The notes beneath the pieces are model-generated. The model did not search any database. It saw only the letters and a list, made by a program, of their open reading frames with translations, and had not been told where the DNA came from. A DNA stretch of 26,238 nucleotides from Veillonella sp. GTDB taxonomy: Bacteria; Bacillota_C; Negativicutes; Veillonellales; Veillonellaceae. This document shows positions 1 through 6,945 of the stretch, one piece after another (within the stretch, counting starts at the first letter, position 1; each line of letters opens with the position of its first letter). The stretch covers positions 1 through 26,238 of the forward strand of contig JAGZGB010000020.1 of assembly GCA_018367495.1 (NCBI GenBank), written 5' to 3'. A program made the position numbers and the translations under genes.

Positions 1-364
1 CAAAGCCTACTTTCACAGATGTATCAATGCAAAATTCCACTTGCATTCCTACAAATGTTAAATCGGTAATATTTTTTCGGTTTAAATATTCCTTTAATTT
101 AGTGTCCTTGAAGAAGCTATTGTAATATTTATTGAAAATCTTTTCGTTTTCTTGAGGCTTTAATTCGTGATAGACTTGCCAATTATCACTACCCATTGCT
201 AATAAACCTTCATCTTCAGAGTGTCTGATAAAAATTACTTCTATATTTTGATCTCTGAAATGTTGAATGATTGCTTTTGTATTTATGATAAAATTTTTTG
301 TATCGAAAGGATTTTCTTTAACTAAGCCTTCTTGTATGTCGATTACGATTAATGCTTGTGCCAT
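1..364 (-). CDS. Isochorismatase-family cysteine hydrolase (partial, 3' end outside window)
   Basis: My own reverse-strand translation from the ATG at 364 gives about 121 residues before the window edge. It starts MAQALIVIDIQEGLV, the first beta-strand of isochorismatase-like hydrolases with the catalytic Asp (D9), and ends in GMQVEFCIDTSVKVGF, which holds the nucleophilic Cys of the family (usually GxxxExCV/IxxT). The family includes nicotinamidases, isochorismatases and many uncharacterised amidases; the visible part does not decide among them. A ribosome site (AAAGGAAA on the - strand, near 369-376) sits at normal distance before the ATG. The -10-like TATAAT on the - strand at 395-390 is a plausible promoter element with no clear -35. 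The C-terminal half is missing only because the window stops. Confidence 0.85.
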   Translation of the reverse strand, partial: MAQALIVIDIQEGLVKENPFDTKNFIINTKAIIQHFRDQNIEVIFIRHSEDEGLLAMGSDNWQVYHELKPQENEKIFNKYYNSFFKDTKLKEYLNRKNITDLTFVGMQVEFCIDTSVKVGF

Positions 365-653
365 GATGTATTTCCTTTATTAAAGATAAATTATATGTAT
401 TACGTGAATGTAATTAGAATTTATTATATTAGTTATTAAATTATTGTCGATTTCTTCGTATATAAGTATCTATGCACATTATATAACAAGTATATAACAA
501 GAAAAGGAAGAAAGCAGTATCATATATGTTGATAGTAATTTTAAGAAATGTTGTAGAATCTGATGTTGAATTTACATGATAATTTAACTACAATAATGAT
601 AAGATATTAGAAAGATGAGTGTTATATCACTAAAGTATTTTGGAGGTGATAGT
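365..653. other. AT-rich divergent intergenic region
   Basis: No gene is visible. It lies between the divergently transcribed isochorismatase-like gene and the toxin-antitoxin pair. It contains a perfect tandem direct repeat of the 11-mer TATATAACAAG (480-490 and 491-501) and, further right, the antitoxin promoter. Nothing else stands out. Confidence 0.6.
566..594 (+). promoter_or_regulatory. Promoter of the toxin-antitoxin pair
   Basis: TTGAAT (566-571), a 17-nt spacer and TACAAT (589-594) match a sigma-70-type promoter well. Transcription would start near 600, giving a leader of about 50 nt before the antitoxin ATG at 654. A short inverted repeat (ATGT...ACAT, roughly 563-577) overlaps the -35 and could help antitoxin autoregulation; that part is speculative. 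Confidence 0.55.
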
Positions 654-899
654 ATGCCAAATATAAAACCTATTTCAGATTTACGTAATTATTCTGAAGT
701 TTTACGTGATGTTACTATAGATAGTCCCGTATTCTTAACTAAAAATGGTAGAGGTAGATATGCAATTATGGATATTCAAGATTATGAACGTGTAATGGCT
801 ACTATAAAACTTATGGGGGCTTTAGAGACAGGTCGTAAATCTGGTGAAGAACGAGGCTGGATTTCATCAGAGCAACTAAAGAGTGAATTGGGGATTTAA
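654..899 (+). CDS. Phd/YefM-family antitoxin
   Basis: 81-residue protein beginning MPNIKPISDLRNYSEVL. The N-terminal pattern (ISDLRN...EVL, then PVFLTKNGRGRYAIMDIQDYE, residues about 25-45) is the DNA-binding fold of Phd/YefM (prevent-host-death) antitoxins; the C-terminal part (about 50-81) is the usual charged toxin-binding tail. An in-frame upstream ATG exists at 615, but a strong ribosome site (TGGAGGTGAT, 641-650) lies between it and 654, so 654 is the start. The toxin gene begins 2 nt after the stop. By family knowledge it neutralises the toxin and represses its own promoter, probably as a complex with the toxin. Confidence 0.88.
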   Translation: MPNIKPISDLRNYSEVLRDVTIDSPVFLTKNGRGRYAIMDIQDYERVMATIKLMGALETGRKSGEERGWISSEQLKSELGI

Positions 900-901
900 T
901 T

Positions 902-1222
902 ATGAATAATCAAATTAGCTATGCACCAAAAGCACGAGAAGATTTGCTAGAAATAAAATCTTTTATAGAAGAAGAAACCGGTGATATTGAGCTAGCTAAG
1001 AAAACCGTTTCGGATATAGTGACTACGAATGACTCGTTGAGTATATTTCCAGAAATGGGGCAGCGATTATTGATTAATTTAGAAAGTAAAATTGAATACA
1101 GATATTTACTTTGTCATAATTATTTAAGCTTTTACCGTTATTTAGACCGGACTATCTATATTGATAGAATATTAAACAGTAGACGTGATTATCTTAGAAT
1201 ACTATTAGATGAAGTACATTAG
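902..1222 (+). CDS. RelE/ParE-family toxin
   Basis: 106 residues, the normal size for the RelE/ParE superfamily. The N-terminus (ISYAPKAREDLLEIKSFIEE) is the alpha-helical hairpin typical of ParE-like toxins (APxAxxDL.EI..YI), and the C-terminus (YRYLLCHNYLSFYRY, then IYIDRILNSRRDYLRIL) is the conserved beta-sheet with the R-x-D-Y/H-Y end. RelE members cut mRNA on the ribosome, ParE members poison gyrase; sequence alone does not say which applies, though the RRDYLRIL tail resembles ParE-like members. Translation is probably coupled to the antitoxin because only 2 nt separate them. A terminator follows directly, so the pair is a self-contained transcription unit. Confidence 0.87.
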   Translation: MNNQISYAPKAREDLLEIKSFIEEETGDIELAKKTVSDIVTTNDSLSIFPEMGQRLLINLESKIEYRYLLCHNYLSFYRYLDRTIYIDRILNSRRDYLRILLDEVH

Positions 1223-1227
1223 TTCTT

Positions 1228-1260
1228 AAAAGCACTATCGTTAATAGATGGTGCTTTTTA
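1228..1260 (+). terminator. Intrinsic terminator of the toxin-antitoxin pair
   Basis: A 12-bp stem (AAAAGCACTATC, 1228-1239, with GATGGTGCTTTT, 1247-1258; one G-U pair) closes a 7-nt loop and ends in a T run. It begins 5 nt after the toxin stop. Confidence 0.85.
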
Positions 1261-1270
1261 TCATATGATA

Positions 1271-1296
1271 AAGATACTATTTATTAATAGTATCTT
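1271..1296. repeat. Perfect 10-bp inverted repeat upstream of the ECF operon
   Basis: AAGATACTAT (1271-1280) and ATAGTATCTT (1287-1296) are exact inverted copies around a 6-nt AT loop. No T run follows on either strand, so it is a weak terminator candidate. It ends just before a possible weak promoter (TTTAAC 1300-1305, 17 nt, TAAAAT 1323-1328) of the ECF operon and could be an operator. Confidence 0.45.
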
Positions 1297-1364
1297 GGCT
1301 TTAACAAATCCTCGAAGAATGTTAAAATATAGACTATATATTCATTTTTAGAAAAGAGGCTATT

Positions 1365-2960
1365 ATGGAACGGATTCAAGATCTTGTGTACACGCATGTG
1401 CAGGGTGGCCAGTTTAGATGGGTTACTGTCAGCACATTGATGCTCGCATTGGGCACGATATTGCATTTGGTGAGCCCTAGTGTGGCTGGGGTAACGCCGA
1501 ACTGGACGATTGCTACGTACTGCGTAGCTATTTTATTGACTCGTCCTAGTTTGAGTCAAACCTTGGGGATTGGCCTTGTAGCGGCCCTTATCAATGTTTT
1601 GACATCTAAGTCAGCATTCCCTTATGGTAACTTGTTGTCTGAACCAGGTGGTGCTTTGACAGCGGCTCTCGTAACACGTGCTATGTTGTCCGTGAAGTTC
1701 CGTAAAATCGGTGGTTTTGATTTAACGCCAATCCTATCTGGCTTCTTAGCGACTGTTGTATCTGGCGGTATTTTCGTTACCATCTTGTGGAAAGTATTGG
1801 GCCTACCAGACAATGTATATATGTATGGTATGTGGCCGATGGTTCTTATCGTAGGCGCTTTGAATGGTGCCATTACGCCAATCTTGTACATTCCGGCGCA
1901 ACGTCTATTCTCCAAACGCGGAATGTTGCCAAGTACAGATCAATTGACATCTGACCATAGTCATATGACGATTTTGCCTGAGCGTCAAGCTAAAATCTCT
2001 ATTGAACACGTAAATTACTACCATCCTAAGGCGACGACGCCATCTCTTGAAAATATCAATCTTGATGTACATGATGGGGACTTCCTCGTTGTGACTGGTC
2101 CTGCTGGTTGTGGTAAAAGTACCCTTTGCATGGCTATGGTAGGGGCTGTGCCTAAATTCTACGGCGGTCGTCTAGAAGGCATGGTCTTTGTAGATGGCAA
2201 AGCGACTACACAAATGGAAATTCCAGAGCTTGCAAACCACATCGGTGTTGTTCTTGCCGATTACGATACGCAACTCGTAACGATGACCGTTCGTGAAGAA
2301 GTAGCCTTTGCTATGGAAAACCGCGGTTATGATCGTGAAACCATCAAAGCTCGTTCTGAAGAGGTGTTTAAGCAAGTTGGTCTCGTAGGCTTAGAGGACC
2401 GCAAGATTACAAGTTTGTCTGGTGGTCAACGCCAACGTTTGGCGATTGCTTCCGTATTGGCTACGAACCCAACTGTACTTGTCCTTGATGAACCAACAAG
2501 CTCCCTCGATCCAGATGGGACTGCCGAATTATATCGCCTCGTAGGTGATTTAAATCAAAAACACGGTATTACTGTTGTCGTTATTGATCATGATTTACAT
2601 GCTGTATTGCCGTATGCAAACCGCATGGCTCTTATGGTTGATGGCTCCGTTGCATGTGATGCGGATGTACCAACTACGCTTCGTTATATGTACGAACATA
2701 ATATTCACGTAGATGCGTTGCCATCTGTGTTCACAACATATATGGAACTTGAACAAGCCAGTTTCCACAGTGATGAACCTTGGCTCAGCATCGAGTCTGC
2801 TATTAAGGGCTTGCACCAAATTGAAATGGCTCATGCTATTCAACATGAGGTGCATGGTGAAAGCAACTCTACAGCTAATCAATCTAATACAGTAGAAAAT
2901 AAACAATCAATTCAACGCGTTGATGATGTACAAGGAAAGGACGGTGGCGCTCATGCTTAA
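1365..2960 (+). CDS. ECF transporter fusion: TrpP-like S component + EcfA-type ATPase
   Basis: 531-residue protein with two parts. Residues about 18-185 are hydrophobic (about six membrane segments) and follow the TrpP pattern of ECF substrate-binding subunits: LHLVSPSVAG, a P-N-W segment, then Q-x-LGIG and LTSKSAFPYGN (about 65-89). Residues about 210-430 are an ATP-binding cassette: Walker A GPAGCGKST (245-253), signature LSGGQRQ (351-357), Walker B VLVLDEP (371-377), H-loop His409. A C-terminal extension (about 430-531) ends in a polar low-complexity tail. S and A components are normally separate proteins, so a fusion is unusual. The substrate is inferred to be tryptophan or a related aromatic compound, only from TrpP likeness. 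Start: GAAAAGAGG lies before the ATG. The next gene overlaps it by 8 nt. Confidence 0.8.
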   Translation: MERIQDLVYTHVQGGQFRWVTVSTLMLALGTILHLVSPSVAGVTPNWTIATYCVAILLTRPSLSQTLGIGLVAALINVLTSKSAFPYGNLLSEPGGALTAALVTRAMLSVKFRKIGGFDLTPILSGFLATVVSGGIFVTILWKVLGLPDNVYMYGMWPMVLIVGALNGAITPILYIPAQRLFSKRGMLPSTDQLTSDHSHMTILPERQAKISIEHVNYYHPKATTPSLENINLDVHDGDFLVVTGPAGCGKSTLCMAMVGAVPKFYGGRLEGMVFVDGKATTQMEIPELANHIGVVLADYDTQLVTMTVREEVAFAMENRGYDRETIKARSEEVFKQVGLVGLEDRKITSLSGGQRQRLAIASVLATNPTVLVLDEPTSSLDPDGTAELYRLVGDLNQKHGITVVVIDHDLHAVLPYANRMALMVDGSVACDADVPTTLRYMYEHNIHVDALPSVFTTYMELEQASFHSDEPWLSIESAIKGLHQIEMAHAIQHEVHGESNSTANQSNTVENKQSIQRVDDVQGKDGGAHA

Positions 2961-3765
2961 GGTTGAAAATATCCGCTTTGGTTATGTGCCATCCGTAGAC
3001 ATCTTCCGCGATGTGACTTTCACCATCGAAGGCGGCGAATATATCGCTATCGGTGGTCGTAATGGTTGTGGTAAAACGACCATTACTCGTTTGCTCGTAG
3101 GCCTTGAAAAGGTGAGCGACGGTCGCATGTACTACAATGGCACAGATATTACATCCATGCCGCCATCTAAACGTGGTCAATTTATTGGTTATGTATTCCA
3201 ACAACCAGACCGCCAAATGTTCAGACCAACAGTAGCCACAGAGGTTGCCTTCGGTCCTGAATCACTAGGTCGCACTAAATCCGAAGTAAAACAAATTGTT
3301 GATGAAGTGTTGGAACGTACAGGTATCGCTCACTTACGTGAAGCCTATCCTCCAACATTGCGCCGCGGCGAAAAACAACGTGTTGCTATCGCTTCTGCAC
3401 TAGCGATGCAATCTAAAATCCTCATCCTCGACGAACCAACAAGTGGTCAAGATGGTAAAGAAACTAAAGAGTTGTTAGCACTATTGCATCAACTTAATCA
3501 AGAAGGTATTACGATCCTTCTTATTACACATGATATGGAAATCATGGCTAGCGAATGTAGCCGTGCACTCATCATGGGTAACCAAACCATTGCCTTTGAT
3601 GGTAGTCCGGAAGAATTATTTAAGAAGTCTACGGACGAATTGCAAGACCTAGGCCTTACAAAACCGCCAAGTGTGGAACTTTCACTAGCGGTACCATCCC
3701 TCGGTTATTGCAAATCCATGGATGAATTGAAATCTAAGTTAGTGGCTCAGTTGAGCGGAAAATAG
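2953..3765 (+). CDS. ECF transporter second ATPase (EcfA2-like)
   Basis: 270 residues from the ATG at 2953, chosen because a GGAAAGGA site (2934-2941) precedes it and MLKVENIRFGY is the normal start of such ATPases; in-frame TTG/ATG codons at 2920-2926 lie upstream of that site. It shows Walker A GRNGCGKTT (35-43), Q-loop FQQPDRQMF (82-90), Walker B ILILDEP (156-162) and H-loop His193. The ABC signature is degenerate: LRRGEKQ (136-142) instead of LSGGQ. It would pair with the ATPase half of the preceding fusion, whose signature is canonical, to power the importer. The start overlaps the previous stop by 8 nt, so translation is coupled. Confidence 0.88.
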   Translation: MLKVENIRFGYVPSVDIFRDVTFTIEGGEYIAIGGRNGCGKTTITRLLVGLEKVSDGRMYYNGTDITSMPPSKRGQFIGYVFQQPDRQMFRPTVATEVAFGPESLGRTKSEVKQIVDEVLERTGIAHLREAYPPTLRRGEKQRVAIASALAMQSKILILDEPTSGQDGKETKELLALLHQLNQEGITILLITHDMEIMASECSRALIMGNQTIAFDGSPEELFKKSTDELQDLGLTKPPSVELSLAVPSLGYCKSMDELKSKLVAQLSGK

Positions 3766-3774
3766 GAGGGACAT

Positions 3775-4443
3775 ATGGAACGTTTAGTACCGTTAACAAA
3801 AATCTTAATGACCCTCGCTGTATCCGTGTGGGCCATTCTATTACGCGACTGGGCATCATTATTGGCCTTAGTCGTTGTAGAACTTGTCGTGTTATTTGTA
3901 GCTGGTTTGCTATTTAAACAACACAAAGCCGTAATGGCATTGACTAGCTTTGCTGTATTCCTTGGGGTTATCCAATTCCTTGGTAGCGGTGATGTAGTAT
4001 CTGCCATCGTATCTGGCTTGCGTATGCTTGCCATGACGCTTGTGTTTATCTGTCTATTGGCAACTACAAAATTGCAAGACCTTACCGCAGCGCTCGTAAC
4101 ACAATGCAAAATTCCTTATGAATATGCATTTATGTTCACTGCAGCACTACGCTTTGTGCCTGATTTCATTGCTGAAAGCCATGCTGTACAAGAGGCACAA
4201 GCGTGTCGTGGTTTATCCTTAGAAGGCAACTTCTTGAAGCGCATGAAATCTTACGCATCCGTGATCCAACCATTGCTTTTAAAATCCTTGGGCCGCTCCG
4301 AAACAATGGCGTTATCTTTGGAACTACGTGGCTTTGGTGGACCTACACATAGCTTTGCCGCATCTGTAGGATTGAAAACTGTGGATTATGCTGTGATTGG
4401 TATATTGATTGCTATTACAATTTTACTATTCGTAATTGTGTAA
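3775..4443 (+). CDS. ecfT: ECF transporter transmembrane component EcfT
   Basis: 222 residues with hydrophobic stretches near 10-50, 55-72, 82-97 and 200-222, and a long amphipathic middle. Two coupling-helix motifs typical of EcfT/CbiQ are present: QACRGLSLEG (the X-R-G box, about residue 140-150) and LSLELRGFGG (about 180-190), through which EcfT grips the two ATPases. The ribosome site AGGAGGGA sits just before the ATG, 9 nt after the stop of the second ATPase, so all three genes form one operon. It completes a dedicated (group I-like) importer: S-A1 fusion, A2, T. A strong terminator follows. Confidence 0.9.
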   Translation: MERLVPLTKILMTLAVSVWAILLRDWASLLALVVVELVVLFVAGLLFKQHKAVMALTSFAVFLGVIQFLGSGDVVSAIVSGLRMLAMTLVFICLLATTKLQDLTAALVTQCKIPYEYAFMFTAALRFVPDFIAESHAVQEAQACRGLSLEGNFLKRMKSYASVIQPLLLKSLGRSETMALSLELRGFGGPTHSFAASVGLKTVDYAVIGILIAITILLFVIV

Positions 4444-4477
4444 TAGATAGAACTGGATAAATTCATAGTTTTAATTG

Positions 4478-4565
4478 TGTTATAATTAACTTGAAGAGTA
4501 TGGGGTATCTTAATTGGTACACCTGAAAAGACACCTAGAAATGTCTAAATTTCTAGGTGTCTTTT
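4478..4565 (+). ncRNA. Possible small RNA or ECF operon 3' region (extended -10 plus terminator)
   Basis: TGTTATAAT (4478-4486) is a perfect extended -10 box, about 35 nt after the ecfT stop. About 40 nt later comes a very strong terminator. A transcript from about 4493 to 4569 would be roughly 75 nt. No -35 and no reading frame are evident. It may simply be the operon trailer; the RNA call is tentative. Confidence 0.25.
4526..4565 (+). terminator. Intrinsic terminator after the ECF operon
   Basis: Perfect 17-bp stem (AAAAGACACCTAGAAAT, 4526-4542, with its exact complement 4549-4565), 6-nt loop, and a T run at the 3' foot. The matching A run makes it bidirectional in principle. Confidence 0.9.
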
Positions 4566-4589
4566 GATTATCTTTTGGAAATTTATTTA

Positions 4590-4669
4590 TGGTATACTAC
4601 TAATAGGTAGTAAAGCGTACAAAATTATCTATAATATAACAAAAGGACGAGTTGAAACTCGTCCTTTTT
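4590..4669 (+). ncRNA. Possible short non-coding transcript with its own terminator
   Basis: TGGTATACT (4590-4598) is an extended -10 box. About 40 nt later a second intrinsic terminator occurs, though no gene lies between. A transcript would run from about 4605 to 4669, around 65 nt, with no reading frame. The alternative is a redundant terminator beside an unused promoter-like sequence. Confidence 0.25.
4641..4669 (+). terminator. Second intrinsic terminator in the 4444-4873 gene-free region
   Basis: 11-bp stem AAAAGGACGAG (4641-4651) with CTCGTCCTTTT (4658-4668), 6-nt loop, T run 4665-4669. It stands about 75 nt after the ECF terminator. The remainder of the gap to 4874 holds only an extended -10 (TGGTATAGT, 4822-4830) for the next gene. 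Confidence 0.85.
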
Positions 4670-4821
4670 CTTTACTTGTTTTCTATATATTGGCGAATTA
4701 CTTGATAATTATATACAGGTGATTTATTAATGCTTATGAGTATATAAGCTCCTAGTAGCTATGATGAAATTAACAATTTATGAATGTTTCATGTTCTTTT
4801 TAAGAGTAAATTATAAATCTT

Positions 4822-4830
4822 TGGTATAGT
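4822..4830 (+). promoter_or_regulatory. Extended -10 promoter of the exported protein at 4874
   Basis: TGGTATAGT fits TGn plus a TATAAT-like box. There is no convincing -35. It lies about 44 nt before the ATG. Confidence 0.4.
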
Positions 4831-4873
4831 GAGGTTATTAATGTATTGTGTGTTTATATAAGGTGTGAGTACA

Positions 4874-5221
4874 ATGAAAAAATCATTATTGTTTGGTCTC
4901 TGTTTAGTTGGTATTTTAGGTGTATCTACTGTAGCTAATGCTGAGGATGTATGGGTATATAGTTCTTCTAATAATAACTATTATGTTGATACTAACTATG
5001 TGGGTGGCAAAAAGACTGCTGATATATATGCAGTAGTCAAAGAAGTACGACCAGGTAATATGCCGTTTGGAGTAGAACGATATTCTTTTGGTTATGATGA
5101 AGGTAATTGGTATTATTCAGTTTTTAATGGTGCTTCTTATAATAAAGGCAAGGTTAGTGATTCTGAAAAAGTAAGTAAGATATTTCAAGTTGTTAAACAA
5201 CAACTCAATTTGAAATATTAA
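4874..5221 (+). CDS. Small exported protein of unknown function
   Basis: 115 residues. Residues 1-23 form a classic signal peptide (MKKSLLFGLCLVGIL..., cut after ANA). The mature part is rich in Tyr, Asn and Ser and opens with the pattern DVWVYSSSNNNYYVDTNYV, which resembles the start of the surface-adhesin-E-like domain (W-V-Y...Y-Y-D); that likeness is from memory and tentative. A GTG at 4865 is in frame, but AAGGTG overlaps it and serves as ribosome site for the ATG at 4874. No catalytic motif is visible. It faces two similar small exported proteins on the other strand and shares a terminator hairpin with them. Confidence 0.75.
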   Translation: MKKSLLFGLCLVGILGVSTVANAEDVWVYSSSNNNYYVDTNYVGGKKTADIYAVVKEVRPGNMPFGVERYSFGYDEGNWYYSVFNGASYNKGKVSDSEKVSKIFQVVKQQLNLKY

Positions 5222-5226
5222 ATATA

Positions 5227-5269
5227 AAGACGGCTTCTATAACTGATTAAGTGTTATAGAAACCGTCTT
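5227..5269. terminator. Bidirectional terminator between convergent exported-protein genes
   Basis: AAGACGG + TTCTATAAC (5227-5243) pairs with GTTATAGAA + CCGTCTT (5253-5269); one mismatch, 9-nt loop. It starts 6 nt after the + strand stop and ends 4 nt before the - strand stop, so it can serve both. Confidence 0.8.
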
Positions 5270-5272
5270 ATT

Positions 5273-5614
5273 TTATCTTTGTAGTTTTCTTTTGAGTGTA
5301 TCCAATGGATCACCAGATTTGATTGTTACACGTTTTGGAGGATTAATTACTTTACCATTTTCAGCTACAAAAAAAGCTTCATTATTTTGTATATCAATCA
5401 TGATTATATTTTCATAACTAACGCCATTGGGTAATACTGATTTAATTGCAACTGCTATATTACCACTGGGAAAATATGTAATACGATCATTATCATAGTA
5501 AAGGGAAGAATTGTAACTATTGGATGTTAAATATACCCAATTTACCGCTGATGCTTGATTAACAAAAAATCCTGTAAAAAGAATAAAAAATGACATAATA
5601 AGTAATTTTTTCAT
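5273..5614 (-). CDS. Small exported protein of unknown function
   Basis: 113 residues with a signal peptide (1-23, cleavage after ASA). The mature protein begins VNWVYLTSNSYNSSLYYDND, similar in pattern to the + strand protein ending at 5221 (W-V-Y, then Ser/Asn-rich, then Tyr-Tyr-Asp), suggesting a common family. A beta-rich core follows (INAVAIKSVLP-like pattern around 52-63) and a basic C-terminus. Ribosome site GAGGTAA precedes the ATG. It is the second gene of a two-gene - strand unit: only 18 nt separate it from the gene starting at 6085. Function unknown. Confidence 0.72.
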   Translation of the reverse strand: MKKLLIMSFFILFTGFFVNQASAVNWVYLTSNSYNSSLYYDNDRITYFPSGNIAVAIKSVLPNGVSYENIIMIDIQNNEAFFVAENGKVINPPKRVTIKSGDPLDTLKRKLQR

Positions 5615-5632
5615 GCTATTTACCTCATAGGT

Positions 5633-6085
5633 TTAAAATGTTTTATAGAATTGATTTTGGAATAGTTTAGTAGCTACTATATATGAAGGTGAATTAATAG
5701 CTGATGGGAATATTAAGGAGCCTTTAATATCATCTATTTGTACCCGACTATGGTTCATTTTCCCATTTAGGTAATAAATAGTTGTTGCATTTGGTCTCCA
5801 ATTAATAGAACGACGATTTTGGTCAAAGAAATAAGAATTTTCATTTCTGTATATTCTGCCTTGTTTGTAATTTACAGAATATGCAGTAGCATTAATAATA
5901 TAGAAGTGACCTTGATTGCGTATAGTCTTTACTGTGCTTGTATCTATATAAATATCCTCTATATTATTTGAAAAGAATAAGGTATATGTTTTATTATTGG
6001 CTTGTAATTCTTGGATTGAAATTGCATTAGCTGTAGATGTTATTAATAGTATTACTAGGGAAAATAAAATTATAAGTTTTTTCAT
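5633..6085 (-). CDS. Small exported protein of unknown function
   Basis: 150 residues from the ATG at 6085. An in-frame ATG at 6097 lies inside the ribosome site (GATGAGGA), so it is unlikely to be the start. Signal peptide: MKKLIILFSLVILLITSTANA, cleavage after ANA. The mature part carries YTLFFSNNIEDIYIDTSTV, aligning by eye with the Y-x-D region of the two neighbouring small exported proteins, but the rest has diverged and is longer. No known catalytic motif is visible. It is first in the - strand pair with the gene at 5273-5614. In a diderm it would go to the periplasm or outer surface. Confidence 0.72.
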   Translation of the reverse strand: MKKLIILFSLVILLITSTANAISIQELQANNKTYTLFFSNNIEDIYIDTSTVKTIRNQGHFYIINATAYSVNYKQGRIYRNENSYFFDQNRRSINWRPNATTIYYLNGKMNHSRVQIDDIKGSLIFPSAINSPSYIVATKLFQNQFYKTF

Positions 6086-6269
6086 ACAAATCCTCATCTT
6101 ATAACAATTAAAACTATGTGATTTTCATGTAAAATTCATCTAAAAATAGAATATCAAAAAAATCTTCTATAGTAAATAATGTATTTGTTTTACTTCTTGG
6201 GCTTATGATTAAGTATCATTATTAACTTTGAGGTTTATTAGTATAAGGCGTAAAATAGTAAATACATGT

Positions 6270-6298
6270 TTGAGAAAAATAACAATAAAAAATATAAC
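6270..6298 (+). promoter_or_regulatory. Promoter of the GNAT acetyltransferase gene
   Basis: TTGAGA (6270-6275), 17-nt spacer, TATAAC (6293-6298); the ATG follows about 20 nt later at 6318. The rest of the 6086-6317 gap is AT-rich and holds nothing else I can name. Confidence 0.55.
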
Positions 6299-6317
6299 GT
6301 TATAAGAGGATTAATAT

Positions 6318-6818
6318 ATGAGTGAATTAGTAATTCGACCAATTACACAGGATGACATCGCATCTTGTTTAGATATTTACAATTACGAGGTTGTAAACGG
6401 CGTAGCAACCCTTGATCTTGAACCGCGAACACTAACAGAATGGCAGGAGTGGTATGAGGCTCATCAAACGTCTGAGCACTGCATTTTTATAGGGATTATG
6501 GACGATGTTGTGGTAGGCTATGCATCGCTTTCACCGTATAGAACAAAGGATGCGTTCAAAAGTACCGTCGAATTATCTATCTACATCCATCAAGAGTATC
6601 GCGGTAAAGGTGTGGCGTCTAAATTGATGGCCCATATATTAGAGCATGCTAAAGAAACGGAAACATTACATACGGTGGTGTCTGTTATTACGGCAGGAAA
6701 TGCGGCAAGTACAGCACTACATGAACGGTTTGGATTTACTTATTGTGGGCTAACACCTCAAGTTGGTTTCAAACATGGTAAATATCAGGATACCGAAACA
6801 TACGCATTATTGGTATAA
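6318..6818 (+). CDS. GNAT N-acetyltransferase, phosphinothricin acetyltransferase-like
   Basis: 166 residues, usual length for the Pat/Bar/MddA (YncA) branch of GNAT enzymes. The start IRPITQDDIASCLDIYNYEV matches the family opening (IR..t..D...i..IYN..v). The acetyl-CoA pyrophosphate loop is at residues 95-100 (RGKGVA) after the strand VELSIYIHQEY. A late segment (TALHERFGFTYCGLTPQVGFKHGKY, split over about 131-155) is the typical GF...G...vG.K.g.w end. Such enzymes acetylate phosphinothricin, methionine sulfoximine or related amino-acid analogues; the natural substrate is not clear here. Ribosome site AGAGGA precedes the ATG. Confidence 0.85.
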   Translation: MSELVIRPITQDDIASCLDIYNYEVVNGVATLDLEPRTLTEWQEWYEAHQTSEHCIFIGIMDDVVVGYASLSPYRTKDAFKSTVELSIYIHQEYRGKGVASKLMAHILEHAKETETLHTVVSVITAGNAASTALHERFGFTYCGLTPQVGFKHGKYQDTETYALLV

Positions 6819-6945
6819 TAAAACGTAGATAATAATACATATATAATAATACGATATATAAATTGGAAATATTGATTAGATATATTAATAAAGTACAGAT
6901 GATAGATAAGGGTTCGCTACGGGTTAGGGCGAATAGGGTGATTGA

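Noticed and set aside
615..653. Longer antitoxin start at 615
   Set aside because: The strong ribosome site at 641-650 lies inside this extension and serves the ATG at 654.
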